Part shown: one piece after another, positions 35,168 to 43,996 of the stretch | Layout: each line of letters starts with the position of its first letter | Position numbering within the stretch: position 1 is the first letter of the stretch | Assembly: GCA_937864005.1 (NCBI GenBank) | Contig: CALMIL010000010.1 | Location: 1 to 52,808, forward strand | Reading direction: 5' to 3' | DNA: 52,808 bases | From: an uncultured Burkholderiales bacterium | GTDB lineage: Bacteria > Pseudomonadota > Gammaproteobacteria > Burkholderiales > Burkholderiaceae_C | Notes under the pieces: generated by a model | Told to the model about the DNA's origin: nothing | What the model saw: only the letters and a program-made list of their open reading frames with translations | The model's database searches: none | Translations under genes and position numbers: made by a program

Positions 35168-35707
35168 TCAGGGCTGGGCCTGCCTGGCCCAGCTCTCGAT
35201 GCCCTGAGCGATCTCGCGGATCGCCGCTTCGCGCCCTTCCCAGCCGCGGATCTTGACCCACTTGCCGGGCTCGAGATCCTTGTAGTGCTGGAAAAAGTGC
35301 TCGATCGTCTTGCGCCGCATCTCGTTCACGTCTTCCGGCTTGTGCCAATGGCTGTAGATCTTGAGGACCTTGTCGACGGGCACCGCGAGCAATTTCACGT
35401 CGACGCCCGCTTCGTCGTCCATCATCAGCACGCCCAGCGGCCGGCAGGTGACGACGACGCCGTGCGATAGCGGGTACGGCGTGATGACGAGCACGTCGAC
35501 CGGATCGCCGTCGCCGGCCAGCGTCTGCGGGATGTAGCCGTAGTTGCACGGGTAGTGCATCGACGTCGTCAGGAAGCGGTCGACGAACAGCTCGCCGCTT
35601 TCCTTGTCGACCTCGTACTTCACGGGGTCGGCGTTCATCGGGATCTCGACGATGACGTTGAACTCGTCGGGCGCATTCTGGCCGGGGGAGACGCGTCGAA
35701 AGCTCAT
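35168..35707 (-). CDS. ppa: Inorganic pyrophosphatase (soluble, family I)
   Basis: The gene encodes 179 aa. The protein hydrolyses PPi to phosphate with Mg2+. Family I landmarks are FNVIVEIPMNADPVKYEVDK, MHYPCNYGYIPQT and the signature GDGDPVDVLVITP with its metal-binding Asp cluster, then DDEAGVDVKLLAVPVDK and HFFQHYKDLEPGKWVKI. Length is typical for bacterial PPases. Start ATG 35707 gives the normal N-terminus; longer frames are spurious. It is divergent from the membrane pyrophosphatase hppA with a 225-bp gap, so two PPi-consuming enzymes share one regulatory region. Confidence 0.96.
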   Translation of the reverse strand: MSFRRVSPGQNAPDEFNVIVEIPMNADPVKYEVDKESGELFVDRFLTTSMHYPCNYGYIPQTLAGDGDPVDVLVITPYPLSHGVVVTCRPLGVLMMDDEAGVDVKLLAVPVDKVLKIYSHWHKPEDVNEMRRKTIEHFFQHYKDLEPGKWVKIRGWEGREAAIREIAQGIESWARQAQP

Positions 35708-35932
35708 GGTGCGGGCCTGGCTGATTGAGGATGGCATGGATTCTACGGAGCGCACTTGCCCGGCGCTTACGCTGGCGGCCGCGGAACGCGGTTTGCGAGC
35801 CCATACAATGCGCGCTGTCCCGATTCGCCCCCATCCGCGCTGGCGCAGTCGTTTCACGGCTGACCACGGCGCGCGCAACGCGGCGAAGACAACGATTCCA
35901 AATCCACGAGAGACCCCAGAAGGAGAGCTTTG

Positions 35933-38365
35933 ATGTCGACGACGATGGCGCTCAATTTCGCGCTGCTATGCGGCCTGGCCGCGGTGATCTACGGCTTCCT
36001 GCAGCGAAGCTGGATCCTCAGGCAGGATGCCGGCAACGCCCGCATGCAGGAGATTGCGAAGGCGATCCAGGAAGGCGCCGCCGCCTACCTCGCGCGCCAG
36101 TACAAGACGATCGCGATCGTCGGCATCGTGCTCGCGGTGCTGATCGGCATCTTCCTCGACAGCACGACGGCCGCCGGCTTCGTCATCGGCGCCGTGCTGT
36201 CGGGCGCCTGCGGCTTCATCGGCATGAACGTCTCGGTGCGCGCCAACGTGCGCACCGCGCAGGCCGCGACCAAGGGCATCGGCCCGGCGCTCGATGTCGC
36301 CTTCAAGGGCGGCGCGATCACCGGCATGCTGGTCGTCGGCCTCGGCCTGCTCGGCGTCGCCGCGTTCTTCTGGTTCACCGTGATGCAGGGCCAGATGACG
36401 CCGGACAAGAGCCTGTCGGCGCTTCTGAAGCCGATGCTCGGCTTTGCCTTCGGCGCGTCGCTGATCTCGATCTTCGCGCGCCTGGGCGGCGGCATCTTCA
36501 CGAAGGGCGCCGACGTCGGCGCCGACCTCGTCGGCAAGGTCGAGGCCGGCATCCCGGAGGACGACCCCCGCAACCCGGCGGTGATCGCCGACAACGTCGG
36601 CGACAACGTCGGCGACTGCGCCGGCATGGCGGCCGACCTGTTCGAAACCTACGCCGTGACGCTGATCGCGACGATGGCGCTCGGCGCCCTCGTCGTGCGC
36701 AGCGCTGGCCTGCACGCGGTGCTCTACCCGCTGCTGCTGGGCGGCGTCTCGATCATCGCCTCGATCATCGGCTGCAGCTTCGTCAAGGCGTCGCCCTCGA
36801 TGAAGAACGTGATGCCCGCGCTCTACAAGGGTCTGGCCGTCTCCGGGTTGCTCTCGCTCGTCGCCTTCTACGGCGTCACCGTCTTCTTCATGCCGGCCGA
36901 CGCGCTCGGCAGTGACACCCACCTGCGCCTGATCGGCGCCTGCGCGGTCGGCCTCGCGCTCACCGCGGCGCTGGTCTGGGTCACCGAGTACTACACCGGC
37001 ACCCAGTACAAGCCGGTGCAGCACATCGCCGCGGCGTCGACCACCGGCCACGGCACCAACATCATCGCCGGCCTCGGCGTCTCGATGCGCTCGACCGCCT
37101 GGCCGGTGATCTTCGTCTGCATCGCGATCATCCTTTCGTTCAGCCTCGCCGGCCTGTACGGCATCGCGATCGCGGCGACCTCGATGCTGTCGATGGCCGG
37201 CATCGTCGTCGCCCTCGACGCCTACGGCCCGATCACCGACAACGCCGGCGGCATCGCCGAGATGTCGGGCCTGCCGCAGAGCGTGCGCGACGTGACCGAC
37301 CCGCTGGACGCCGTCGGCAACACGACGAAGGCGGTGACCAAGGGCTACGCGATCGGCTCGGCCGGCCTTGCCGCGCTCGTGCTCTTTGCCGACTACACGC
37401 ACTCGCTCGAAGGCCGCGGCATGAGCGTGAGCTTCGACCTCTCCGACCCGAAGGTGATCGTCGGCCTCTTCATCGGCGGCCTGATCCCCTACCTGTTCGG
37501 CGCGATGGCGATGGAAGCCGTCGGCCGGGCGGCAGGCAGCGTGGTGGTCGAGGTGCGGCGCCAGTTCAGCCAGATCAAGGGCATCATGGAAGGCACCGCC
37601 AAGCCGCAGTACGGCGTCGCGGTCGACATGCTGACGAAGGCGGCGATCAAGGAGATGATGGTCCCGTCGCTGCTGCCGGTCGTGGTGCCGATCCTCGTCG
37701 GCCTGCTGCTCGGCGCGGCGGCCCTCGGCGGCCTCTTGATGGGCACGATCGTGACGGGCCTCTTCGTCGCGATCTCGATGTGCACCGGCGGCGGCGCGTG
37801 GGACAACGCGAAGAAGTACATCGAAGACGGCCACCACGGCGGCAAGGGCAGCGAAGCGCACAAGGCGGCCGTCACCGGCGACACCGTCGGCGACCCGTAC
37901 AAGGACACCGCCGGCCCGGCCGTCAATCCGCTGATCAAGATCATCAATATCGTCGCGCTGCTGATCGTGCCGCTGCTGCCGGTCGGCGCGTCGATGAACG
38001 CCGCCGCACCGCATGCGGCAGCAACCACCGCGCCGGCCGCCGTCGCGATCGCGATCCCCGAGACCGCCAAGCTCTACTTCGAAGTCGGCAAGGCCGATCT
38101 ACCGGCCGATGCGCCGACGACGCTCGCGCGCGTGATCGCGGTCGTCAAGACGAACGACGCGCTGCACCTCGTCGTCAGCGGTTTCCACGATTCGAGCGGC
38201 GATGCGGCGATGAATGCCGAACTGGCCAAGCAACGCGCGATGGCGGTCGCCGAAACGCTGAAGGCGAACGGCATCGCCGAGTCGCGCATCGAGTTGAAGA
38301 AGCCCGAGCAGATCGACGGCGGCGACGCGGCCGAGGCGCGGCGCGTCGACGTGACGGCCAAGTAA
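35933..38365 (+). CDS. hppA: Membrane H+-translocating pyrophosphatase (K+-independent type) with C-terminal OmpA-like domain
   Basis: The gene encodes 810 aa. Residues 1 to about 690 form the 16-helix membrane PPase. [20 protein letters not shown] and [19 protein letters not shown] are the PPi/Mg-binding loops. The segment [18 protein letters not shown] has Lys and Thr where K+-dependent enzymes have Ala and Gly/Ala, indicating the K+-independent proton-pumping class. After the last helix and an Ala/Pro linker, residues of about 705-810 ([60 protein letters not shown]) are OmpA/MotB-like, a peptidoglycan-binding fold. Typical PPases end at 670-720 aa. The ribosome site AAGGAG supports ATG 35933. 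Confidence 0.95.
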   Translation: MSTTMALNFALLCGLAAVIYGFLQRSWILRQDAGNARMQEIAKAIQEGAAAYLARQYKTIAIVGIVLAVLIGIFLDSTTAAGFVIGAVLSGACGFIGMNVSVRANVRTAQAATKGIGPALDVAFKGGAITGMLVVGLGLLGVAAFFWFTVMQGQMTPDKSLSALLKPMLGFAFGASLISIFARLGGGIFTKGADVGADLVGKVEAGIPEDDPRNPAVIADNVGDNVGDCAGMAADLFETYAVTLIATMALGALVVRSAGLHAVLYPLLLGGVSIIASIIGCSFVKASPSMKNVMPALYKGLAVSGLLSLVAFYGVTVFFMPADALGSDTHLRLIGACAVGLALTAALVWVTEYYTGTQYKPVQHIAAASTTGHGTNIIAGLGVSMRSTAWPVIFVCIAIILSFSLAGLYGIAIAATSMLSMAGIVVALDAYGPITDNAGGIAEMSGLPQSVRDVTDPLDAVGNTTKAVTKGYAIGSAGLAALVLFADYTHSLEGRGMSVSFDLSDPKVIVGLFIGGLIPYLFGAMAMEAVGRAAGSVVVEVRRQFSQIKGIMEGTAKPQYGVAVDMLTKAAIKEMMVPSLLPVVVPILVGLLLGAAALGGLLMGTIVTGLFVAISMCTGGGAWDNAKKYIEDGHHGGKGSEAHKAAVTGDTVGDPYKDTAGPAVNPLIKIINIVALLIVPLLPVGASMNAAAPHAAATTAPAAVAIAIPETAKLYFEVGKADLPADAPTTLARVIAVVKTNDALHLVVSGFHDSSGDAAMNAELAKQRAMAVAETLKANGIAESRIELKKPEQIDGGDAAEARRVDVTAK

Positions 38366-38468
38366 GGGCACTTTCCGGTGCACGGCGGGCGCGATCCTGA
38401 CCTGCCGTGCCACGCGGGTCGCACGACGACAGCGGCCGCGCGGCGCGCCAGCGAACGGCCGTGACGTC

Positions 38469-39956
38469 ATGATGCGAAAGCTGCTCGGCCTGCTGGCGTT
38501 TCTCGCGCTGCTGCTGGTCGGCGCGATCGTCCTGGTGATCGCGATCCGCACCTACGACATCCAGCGCGGGCCGGCGCTCTCGGTCTGGCACACCCACGTG
38601 CCGCACGACCTGCGAGCCGGCGAGATCGCCAAGCTCGACTGGGACGGCTACCTGCAGGCCGAGCAGCGCGTTTTCGACGAAGTGCGCGCCGAGATCGTCG
38701 AGCGCATCGAACCGGAAGAGCGCGTCGCGAGCAACCGCTTCTTCGAAGGCAGCCCGCTCTACCCCGGGCGTTTCGCGACCGACTGGAACCGATCCTTCGT
38801 GATGGCGCCGGACGGCCCGCCGCTCGGTGCCGTCGTGCTGCTGCACGGTCTGACGGATTCGCCGTACAGCATGCGCGCCTTCGCGCAGCTCTACCGGGAC
38901 CGCGGCTTCGTCGCGATCGCGATCCGTCTGCCCGGTCACGGCACGGCGCCGTCCGGGTTGACGAAGGCGCAGTGGGAAGACTGGACGCAGGCCACGAGGC
39001 TCGCAGTGCGCGAGGCGCGGCGGCGCATCGGGCCAGCGGCGCCGCTGCACCTGCTCGGCTATTCGAACGGCGGCGCGCTCGCGACGCAGTACGCGCTCGA
39101 CGCGCTCGCCGACCCGCAGCTTTCGCGGCCCGACCGCGTCGTGCTCGTTTCGCCGATGATCGGCGTCACCGCCTTCGCCCGCTTCGCCGGCATCTTCGGC
39201 TGGCCCGCATTCTTCCCGGCCTTCGCGAGTGCCACCTGGCTGGGCATCGTGACGGAATACAACCCGTTCAAGTACAACTCGTTCCCGATCAACGGCGCGC
39301 GCCAGTCGTCGCTGCTGACACGCGAACTGCAGGGCGCGATCACCGACGCGGTGGCGAGCGGCCGCATCGCCCGCATGCCGCCGATCCTGACCTTCCAGTC
39401 GGTGGTCGATTTCACCGTCAGCACGCAGGCGATCGTCGATTCGCTCTACGCCGTGCTGCCCGCCAACGGCAGCGAGCTCGTGCTGTTCGACGTCAATCGC
39501 CATGCGCAGCTCGCCCCGCTTCTGCGCGCGCGCTCGCTGGACGCGCTCGATCGCATCCTGCCGGCGCCGCCGCGCAACTACCGCACCGCCGTCATCGCCA
39601 ACGGCGACAAGCCTTCGGGCGTCGTCGTCGAGCGCGGCATCGACGCGGGTGCGACGGTGCCGACCACCCGCCCGCTGTCGATCGAGTATCCGACGGGGAT
39701 GTTTTCGCTGTCGCACATCGCACTGCCGTTCGCGATGGACGATCCGCTCTACGGCATCGAGGCGGCCCCCGACGCGCACAAGGAGTTCGGCATCAATCTG
39801 GGCAGCGTCGGCGGTCGCGGCGAAACCGGCGCGCTGATCGTCAACGCCGACGCGCTGACGCGCGCCTCGTCCAACCCCTTCCTGCCCTACATGCTCGACC
39901 GGGCGGCGCAGGCGATCGCAGCGCCGCGCACGTCGGCGGCGGCAGGCCGGCCGTGA
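38469..39956 (+). CDS. Membrane-anchored alpha/beta hydrolase (carboxylesterase/lysophospholipase-like)
   Basis: The gene encodes 495 aa with one N-terminal membrane anchor (LLGLLAFLALLLVGAIVLVI). The fold is marked by GAVVLLHGLTDSPYSMRAFA (oxyanion HG), GFVAIAIRLPGHGTAPSG, and the nucleophile elbow LLGYSNGGALATQ with Ser199. The late His is probably in FSLSHIALPFAMDD. The segment FKYNSFPINGARQS recurs in a poorly characterised hydrolase group. The substrate is unknown. The stop overlaps the next gene's GTG as GTGA, implying translational coupling to the MscS-type channel. Confidence 0.82.
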   Translation: MMRKLLGLLAFLALLLVGAIVLVIAIRTYDIQRGPALSVWHTHVPHDLRAGEIAKLDWDGYLQAEQRVFDEVRAEIVERIEPEERVASNRFFEGSPLYPGRFATDWNRSFVMAPDGPPLGAVVLLHGLTDSPYSMRAFAQLYRDRGFVAIAIRLPGHGTAPSGLTKAQWEDWTQATRLAVREARRRIGPAAPLHLLGYSNGGALATQYALDALADPQLSRPDRVVLVSPMIGVTAFARFAGIFGWPAFFPAFASATWLGIVTEYNPFKYNSFPINGARQSSLLTRELQGAITDAVASGRIARMPPILTFQSVVDFTVSTQAIVDSLYAVLPANGSELVLFDVNRHAQLAPLLRARSLDALDRILPAPPRNYRTAVIANGDKPSGVVVERGIDAGATVPTTRPLSIEYPTGMFSLSHIALPFAMDDPLYGIEAAPDAHKEFGINLGSVGGRGETGALIVNADALTRASSNPFLPYMLDRAAQAIAAPRTSAAAGRP

Positions 39957-42421
39957 AGCGCGCCGCGGCGTCGCGCTGCGCGATCGCCGCGCTCGCGATG
40001 CTGGCGCTGCTCTTGTCGCTCGCCGCACCGAGCCGCGCCGCCGACACCGCCGATGCACCGGCCGAGTCGCGCGCGGCGGCGATCCCCGCGGCCGACATCG
40101 CCGCCACCGCCGACGTCGACCAGGCGTTCGCGATGGCCGCAGAGCGGCGCGCGAAGGCGAGCGACGTGCCGGAGAAGCTCGAGCGCAGGCTCGCGCTGCA
40201 GGCCGATTCGCTGAGCGAACTGGCAGCGATCACGAACAACAGCGATCTGGCACGGCTGTCGGTGCGCCGGCTCGAGAGCCTCGAGCGCCACTGGCAGCTG
40301 CACGACCGCACGATCCGCCAGACGCGTTCGGAACTCGCGCGCGCGACCAACGTCGCATCCGAGGACGCGGCGCAGCTCGCGGCGCGCCGCGCGGCATGGA
40401 TCGCGACGCGCGACGAACCCGACCTCGCACCCGCGCTGCACGACCGTGCCGACGAACTGATCGCCGCGATCGCGGCCGCGCAGGCCGTCGTCGCCGACGA
40501 ACTGGCCAAGCTGCTCGACCTCGGGCGTGTCAGCGCGTCGATCGAGGCGCAGGTCAAGCTCGGTCTGGGCGAGGTTTCGCACGAGGTCGATGCCCAGGAC
40601 CGGCGGCTCGTGACGATCGACTCGCCGCCGCTGTGGCGCGTGGCGCGCGACGCGAGCGGAGCCGAGACGATCGGCGCCGGCCTGCGCGAAAGCCTGACCA
40701 TCGAAGCCGCGTTCGCGCGCGACTTCGACGCCACCCGCGAACGCGTGCTGCCGGCCTACGCCGGCGCCGCGTTGTTGCTGCTGCCGTTGCTGTTCGGGCT
40801 GCGGCGCCGCGCGCGCAAGCTCATCGCCGCCGGCCAGGCCGAGACGGGGACGATGCAGGCCCTCTTTCATCCCTGGGCCGCCTGGCTGATGCTGCTCGCC
40901 GCGGTCGCGATCGCCTATGACTTCCAGGGGCCGATCCTGCGCCAGCAACTCGTGATGCTGCTGGCGTGGATTCCGGTCCTCATCCTGCTCGAGCGGCGCG
41001 TGCTGACCTTCGTCGGGCGCTGGGCGTATCTTGCCGCGCTGTTTTACCTGCTCAACGCCATCGTGTCGCAGCTCGTCGGCGACCCGTTCTGGCACCGCGT
41101 GCTGCTGCTCGCGATCAACGTGCTGATGCTCGCCGCGCTCGGCTGGAGCATCTGGCGCGTGCGCGACGGCGCCGGCGACGAGACGCCGCTGCCGGCCCGG
41201 GCCTGGGCCGCGGCGCGCTGGCTGGCGTTCGGCGTGCTGCTCGTCGCCGCCGGATCGAACATCATCGGCAACGTCTCGCTCGCCGACATGCTGACGACAG
41301 CCGCACTCGGCAGCGCCTACGGTGCGCTCGCGATCTACGCCGGCGCGATCGTCCTGCTCTCGCTCGTGCAGGTGCTTTTCGCCGGGCCGACCGCCGCGCG
41401 GCTCGCGCAGCGCCATTCGGCGTCGTTGCTGCCGGCGATCGGCCGGCTCGGGCGGCTCGCGCTGGTCCTGATGTGGCTCGTGTTCGCACTGCAGTCGTTT
41501 CGCATCTACCGCCCGCTCGCGACCTTCCTCGTCTCGGTGCTGAGCCACGAGTTCACGCTCGGCTCGCTCACGCTCAGCCTCGGCAACCTCGTCGCGCTCG
41601 GCGTCGCGACCTGGGCCGCGTTCTGGATCGCGCGCACGATCCGCGAGGTGCTCGCCGAGGACGTGCTGCCGTCGCTCGCGCTGCCGCGCGGCGTCGGCAA
41701 CAGCATCTCGTCGCTGAGCTACTACGTGATCCTCTTTCTGGGCCTGCTGTCGGCGCTCGCCGCGGCCGGCTTCCAGGTCAGCCAGCTGGCACTCGTCTTC
41801 GGCGCACTCGGCGTCGGCATCGGCTTCGGCCTGCAGGACGTGGTGCGCAACTTCGTCGCCGGGCTGATTCTGATGTTCGAACGCCCGATCCAGCGTGGCG
41901 ATACGGTCGAGGTGGCCGAACTGCTCGGCACGGTGCGCGACATCGGCCTGCGGGCGACGACGATCACGACCTTCGACGGCGCCGACGTCATCGTTCCGAA
42001 CGGCATGCTGCTCGCCGACAAGCTCGTCAACTGGACGCTGCGCGGCACGCGCCGGCGCGTCAGCATCGACGTCGCGACGACCCACGCGGCCGACCCGAAG
42101 CGCACGCTCGAACTGCTGGTCGAGATCGCGCGCACGGTCGACGGCGTTGCCGCGACGCCCGCGCCGGCCGCGATCATGACCGGGCTTGCAACCGGCGTGC
42201 TGGAGTTCAACCTGCGCGCGTGGACGACCGAGCGCGCCGACTGGCTGCGCATGCGCAGCGACCTCGCGGTCAAGGTCCGCGACGGGCTCACGCAGGCCGG
42301 CATCGAGCTTGCGCTGCCGCAGCGCGAACTGCACCTGCGCGACGGGAAGATGCCGCTGGCCGATCGGGCCCAGGCCGGAGGGGACGCCGTCGGCAGCGGC
42401 ACGACTGCGGCGAGCACATAG
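39953..42421 (+). CDS. Large MscS-family mechanosensitive channel with periplasmic N-terminal region
   Basis: The gene encodes 822 aa from GTG 39953. A signal peptide (AIAALAMLALLLSLAAPSRA) leads into about 230 residues of helical, probably coiled-coil periplasmic domain (KLERRLALQADSLSELAAIT; RRLESLERHWQLHDRTIRQT). About ten membrane helices follow. The MscS core has GALGVGIGFGLQDVVRNFVA (pore-lining TM3 with Gly/Ala pattern), MFERPIQRGDTVEVAELLGT and VRDIGLRATTITTFDGADVI. The plan resembles MscK/YbiO-type large channels, which release solutes on osmotic downshock. A strong hairpin terminator lies 32 bp after the stop. Confidence 0.9.
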   Translation: MKRAAASRCAIAALAMLALLLSLAAPSRAADTADAPAESRAAAIPAADIAATADVDQAFAMAAERRAKASDVPEKLERRLALQADSLSELAAITNNSDLARLSVRRLESLERHWQLHDRTIRQTRSELARATNVASEDAAQLAARRAAWIATRDEPDLAPALHDRADELIAAIAAAQAVVADELAKLLDLGRVSASIEAQVKLGLGEVSHEVDAQDRRLVTIDSPPLWRVARDASGAETIGAGLRESLTIEAAFARDFDATRERVLPAYAGAALLLLPLLFGLRRRARKLIAAGQAETGTMQALFHPWAAWLMLLAAVAIAYDFQGPILRQQLVMLLAWIPVLILLERRVLTFVGRWAYLAALFYLLNAIVSQLVGDPFWHRVLLLAINVLMLAALGWSIWRVRDGAGDETPLPARAWAAARWLAFGVLLVAAGSNIIGNVSLADMLTTAALGSAYGALAIYAGAIVLLSLVQVLFAGPTAARLAQRHSASLLPAIGRLGRLALVLMWLVFALQSFRIYRPLATFLVSVLSHEFTLGSLTLSLGNLVALGVATWAAFWIARTIREVLAEDVLPSLALPRGVGNSISSLSYYVILFLGLLSALAAAGFQVSQLALVFGALGVGIGFGLQDVVRNFVAGLILMFERPIQRGDTVEVAELLGTVRDIGLRATTITTFDGADVIVPNGMLLADKLVNWTLRGTRRRVSIDVATTHAADPKRTLELLVEIARTVDGVAATPAPAAIMTGLATGVLEFNLRAWTTERADWLRMRSDLAVKVRDGLTQAGIELALPQRELHLRDGKMPLADRAQAGGDAVGSGTTAAST

Positions 42422-42452
42422 CCGGCGATACGGGGGGCGACCCGTGAACGCA

Positions 42453-42477
42453 AACGCCGTCCCCGAGGGACGGCGTT
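42453..42477. terminator. Intrinsic-type terminator after the MscS-family gene
   Basis: A perfect 11-bp stem (AACGCCGTCCC with GGGACGGCGTT) closes a 3-nt loop. The flank is TTGTT on the plus strand and CAAAC-derived Ts on the other side only weakly. Placed between convergent transcription units, it probably serves the plus-strand channel gene and perhaps both directions. Confidence 0.7.
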
Positions 42478-42546
42478 GTTGGCGCGACGCGTGCGAGGCG
42501 CCGCACGGCCTGAACCGTTGCCGGGCAGGCCCGGCCCCTGCGGCGC

Positions 42547-42771
42547 CTACTGACGCTGGGCGCCCTTCATGTTGCCGGCGACGCCGCCGGCAATGCCGCC
42601 GATCGCCGCGCCGGTCCAGGCGTTGCCGCCCGCGATCGCCGCGATGCCGGCGCCGGCGCCGGCGCCGATCGCCGCGCCGCTCATCGTTCCCTGCTGCTGC
42701 GGCGTCATGTTGGTGCAGGCAGCCAGCCCCGCCGCCGCGACGACGGCAACCCACGTTGCGATTCGCTTCAT
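42547..42771 (-). CDS. Small glycine-zipper lipoprotein
   Basis: The gene encodes 74 aa. A lipobox signal peptide (MKRIATWVAVVAAAGLAAC) is followed by TNMTPQQQGTMSGAAIGAGA and further Gly/Ala repeats (GNAWTGAAIGGIAGGVAGNM), a glycine-zipper/OsmB-like stretch able to insert in or span membranes. Such proteins are often osmotically or stress induced. It lies 17 bp downstream of the secreted protein gene at 42789-43169 and is probably in its operon. Confidence 0.85.
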   Translation of the reverse strand: MKRIATWVAVVAAAGLAACTNMTPQQQGTMSGAAIGAGAGAGIAAIAGGNAWTGAAIGGIAGGVAGNMKGAQRQ

Positions 42772-42788
42772 GTTCGCTTCTCCCTTCT

Positions 42789-43169
42789 TCACTTCTTCAG
42801 GCCCGGCAGGGCCATCTCGAACCAGATCGTCTCGATCACCGGCCGCTGCAGCCTTCCCGGATTGGCCGCGTACCAGCGGTTCAGGCCCTCGCGCACGCTG
42901 TCCAGCGTCTGCCCCTGCATGCCCTTGGAAAGCCGCGGCAGGAAGCTCTGCGCATCGCTTGGCGGCGTATTGCCGGCGTATGCCGCCTCGACCTGCGCCA
43001 CGTTGGCGATGCCGACGAGGTAGGCCTTCTGCACGTCTTCGGACGACCTGGTCCACTGCTCGCCAGTGACGATCGGCACTTCGGCCGCGACGGCGTGGCC
43101 GGCGTAGGCCAGCGCGAGCGCGGTGCATGCCGCGAGCGCGAGCCGGCGAAATTTCGATTCACTTGCCAT
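42789..43169 (-). CDS. Small secreted protein of unknown function
   Basis: The gene encodes 126 aa with a signal peptide (RRLALAACTALALAYAGHAV, then AA). The mature part includes GEQWTRSSEDVQKAYLVGIA and NVAQVEAAYAGN, then SKGMQGQTLDSVREGLNRWY and RPVIETIWFEMALPGL. It looks like a compact all-helical periplasmic domain. I do not recognise a named family. A strong GGAGGA ribosome site precedes ATG 43169. It is co-oriented with the glycine-zipper lipoprotein and the lipoprotein upstream. Confidence 0.8.
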   Translation of the reverse strand: MASESKFRRLALAACTALALAYAGHAVAAEVPIVTGEQWTRSSEDVQKAYLVGIANVAQVEAAYAGNTPPSDAQSFLPRLSKGMQGQTLDSVREGLNRWYAANPGRLQRPVIETIWFEMALPGLKK

Positions 43170-43292
43170 GGGTTCCTCCGTTCAGGGGTTGTGTCGGCGA
43201 CCATCGGAAACCGAAATCTCGACGCCGGTCACGGCAATTCTCGCATGCCGTATCGGGCGACCCGTTGCGCCAGCGTCAGTGCCGCGCGGGTG

Positions 43293-43961
43293 TCAGATCA
43301 CGCCGTCCTTCGTCATCGTCGCGACGATCAGGCCGACGAACTGCGGTATCAACTGCGCCACCGCGGCCCCTGCCCCGGCCGACGTCGTCGTCGACGCGGA
43401 CCAGATCACCTCGGCGTCGTTGGCATCGAACAAGCGCGTATCCGCATTCACGTTCTGCGTCGTCGTGACCTGCGGCGGAATGGTCGTCGCCCACATCGAG
43501 TTCTGGTAGCCCGCAAAGCCGCCCCAGCCGGGGCCCCAGCCCGGCCCGGGCCCCCAGCCCGGGCCCCACGCCGGGCCCATCACCATGCCGGGCGAGACGT
43601 TGACCTGGGTCGAGACGTTGACGATGCGCGTCACCAGCACCTGCTGCACGCCGGCCTGGGCGACGGCGGTGCGCAAGCGCTGGACGCTGACCGGGCCGTC
43701 CTCGGCGATGAACTTGTAGGACTGCACCGCCTTCAGTCCCGCGGCTTCGAGCGCGGCCACCATCTGGTCTTCGAAGATGCGGCGGTTCGTCGAATCGCGC
43801 GCCGCCGACATCACCATCACGTTGCGCACCGCCTTCTTGCCGACGAAGGCCGGGTTGACCCATTGCGCGTCCAGCGCCGTCGGCTGCGTCGCACAGCCCA
43901 GCACCAGCAGCGCGGCCGCCGCGGCGGCCAGCATCGATCCGAATCGGGCGAGGAATTTCAT
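43293..43961 (-). CDS. Lipoprotein of unknown function with Trp-Gly-Pro repeat
   Basis: The gene encodes about 222 aa. The lipobox signal peptide (MLAAAAAALLVLGC) precedes a domain containing RNVMVMSAARDSTNRRIFED, QMVAALEAAGLKAVQSYKFI and VQQVLVTRIVNVSTQVNV, which resembles small alpha/beta envelope lipoproteins. A run GPGWGPGPGWGPGWGGF then forms a short flexible Trp/Gly/Pro repeat, followed by TTTQNVNADTRLFDANDAEV, a pattern seen in DUF4136-like proteins. ATG 43961 is preferred over 43967 because AAGGAG lies 7 bp upstream of it and only 1 bp from the other. Function unknown. Confidence 0.78.
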   Translation of the reverse strand: MKFLARFGSMLAAAAAALLVLGCATQPTALDAQWVNPAFVGKKAVRNVMVMSAARDSTNRRIFEDQMVAALEAAGLKAVQSYKFIAEDGPVSVQRLRTAVAQAGVQQVLVTRIVNVSTQVNVSPGMVMGPAWGPGWGPGPGWGPGWGGFAGYQNSMWATTIPPQVTTTQNVNADTRLFDANDAEVIWSASTTTSAGAGAAVAQLIPQFVGLIVATMTKDGVI

Positions 43962-43996
43962 CGTCATGCTCCTTGTGGCGTCGCGGCGTCGCGCCA

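Noticed and set aside
38972..42421. 1149-aa frame fused in front of the MscS-family channel
   Set aside because: The first 327 codons overlap the hydrolase gene out of frame. The real start is GTG 39953 with signal peptide, coupled by GTGA to the hydrolase stop.
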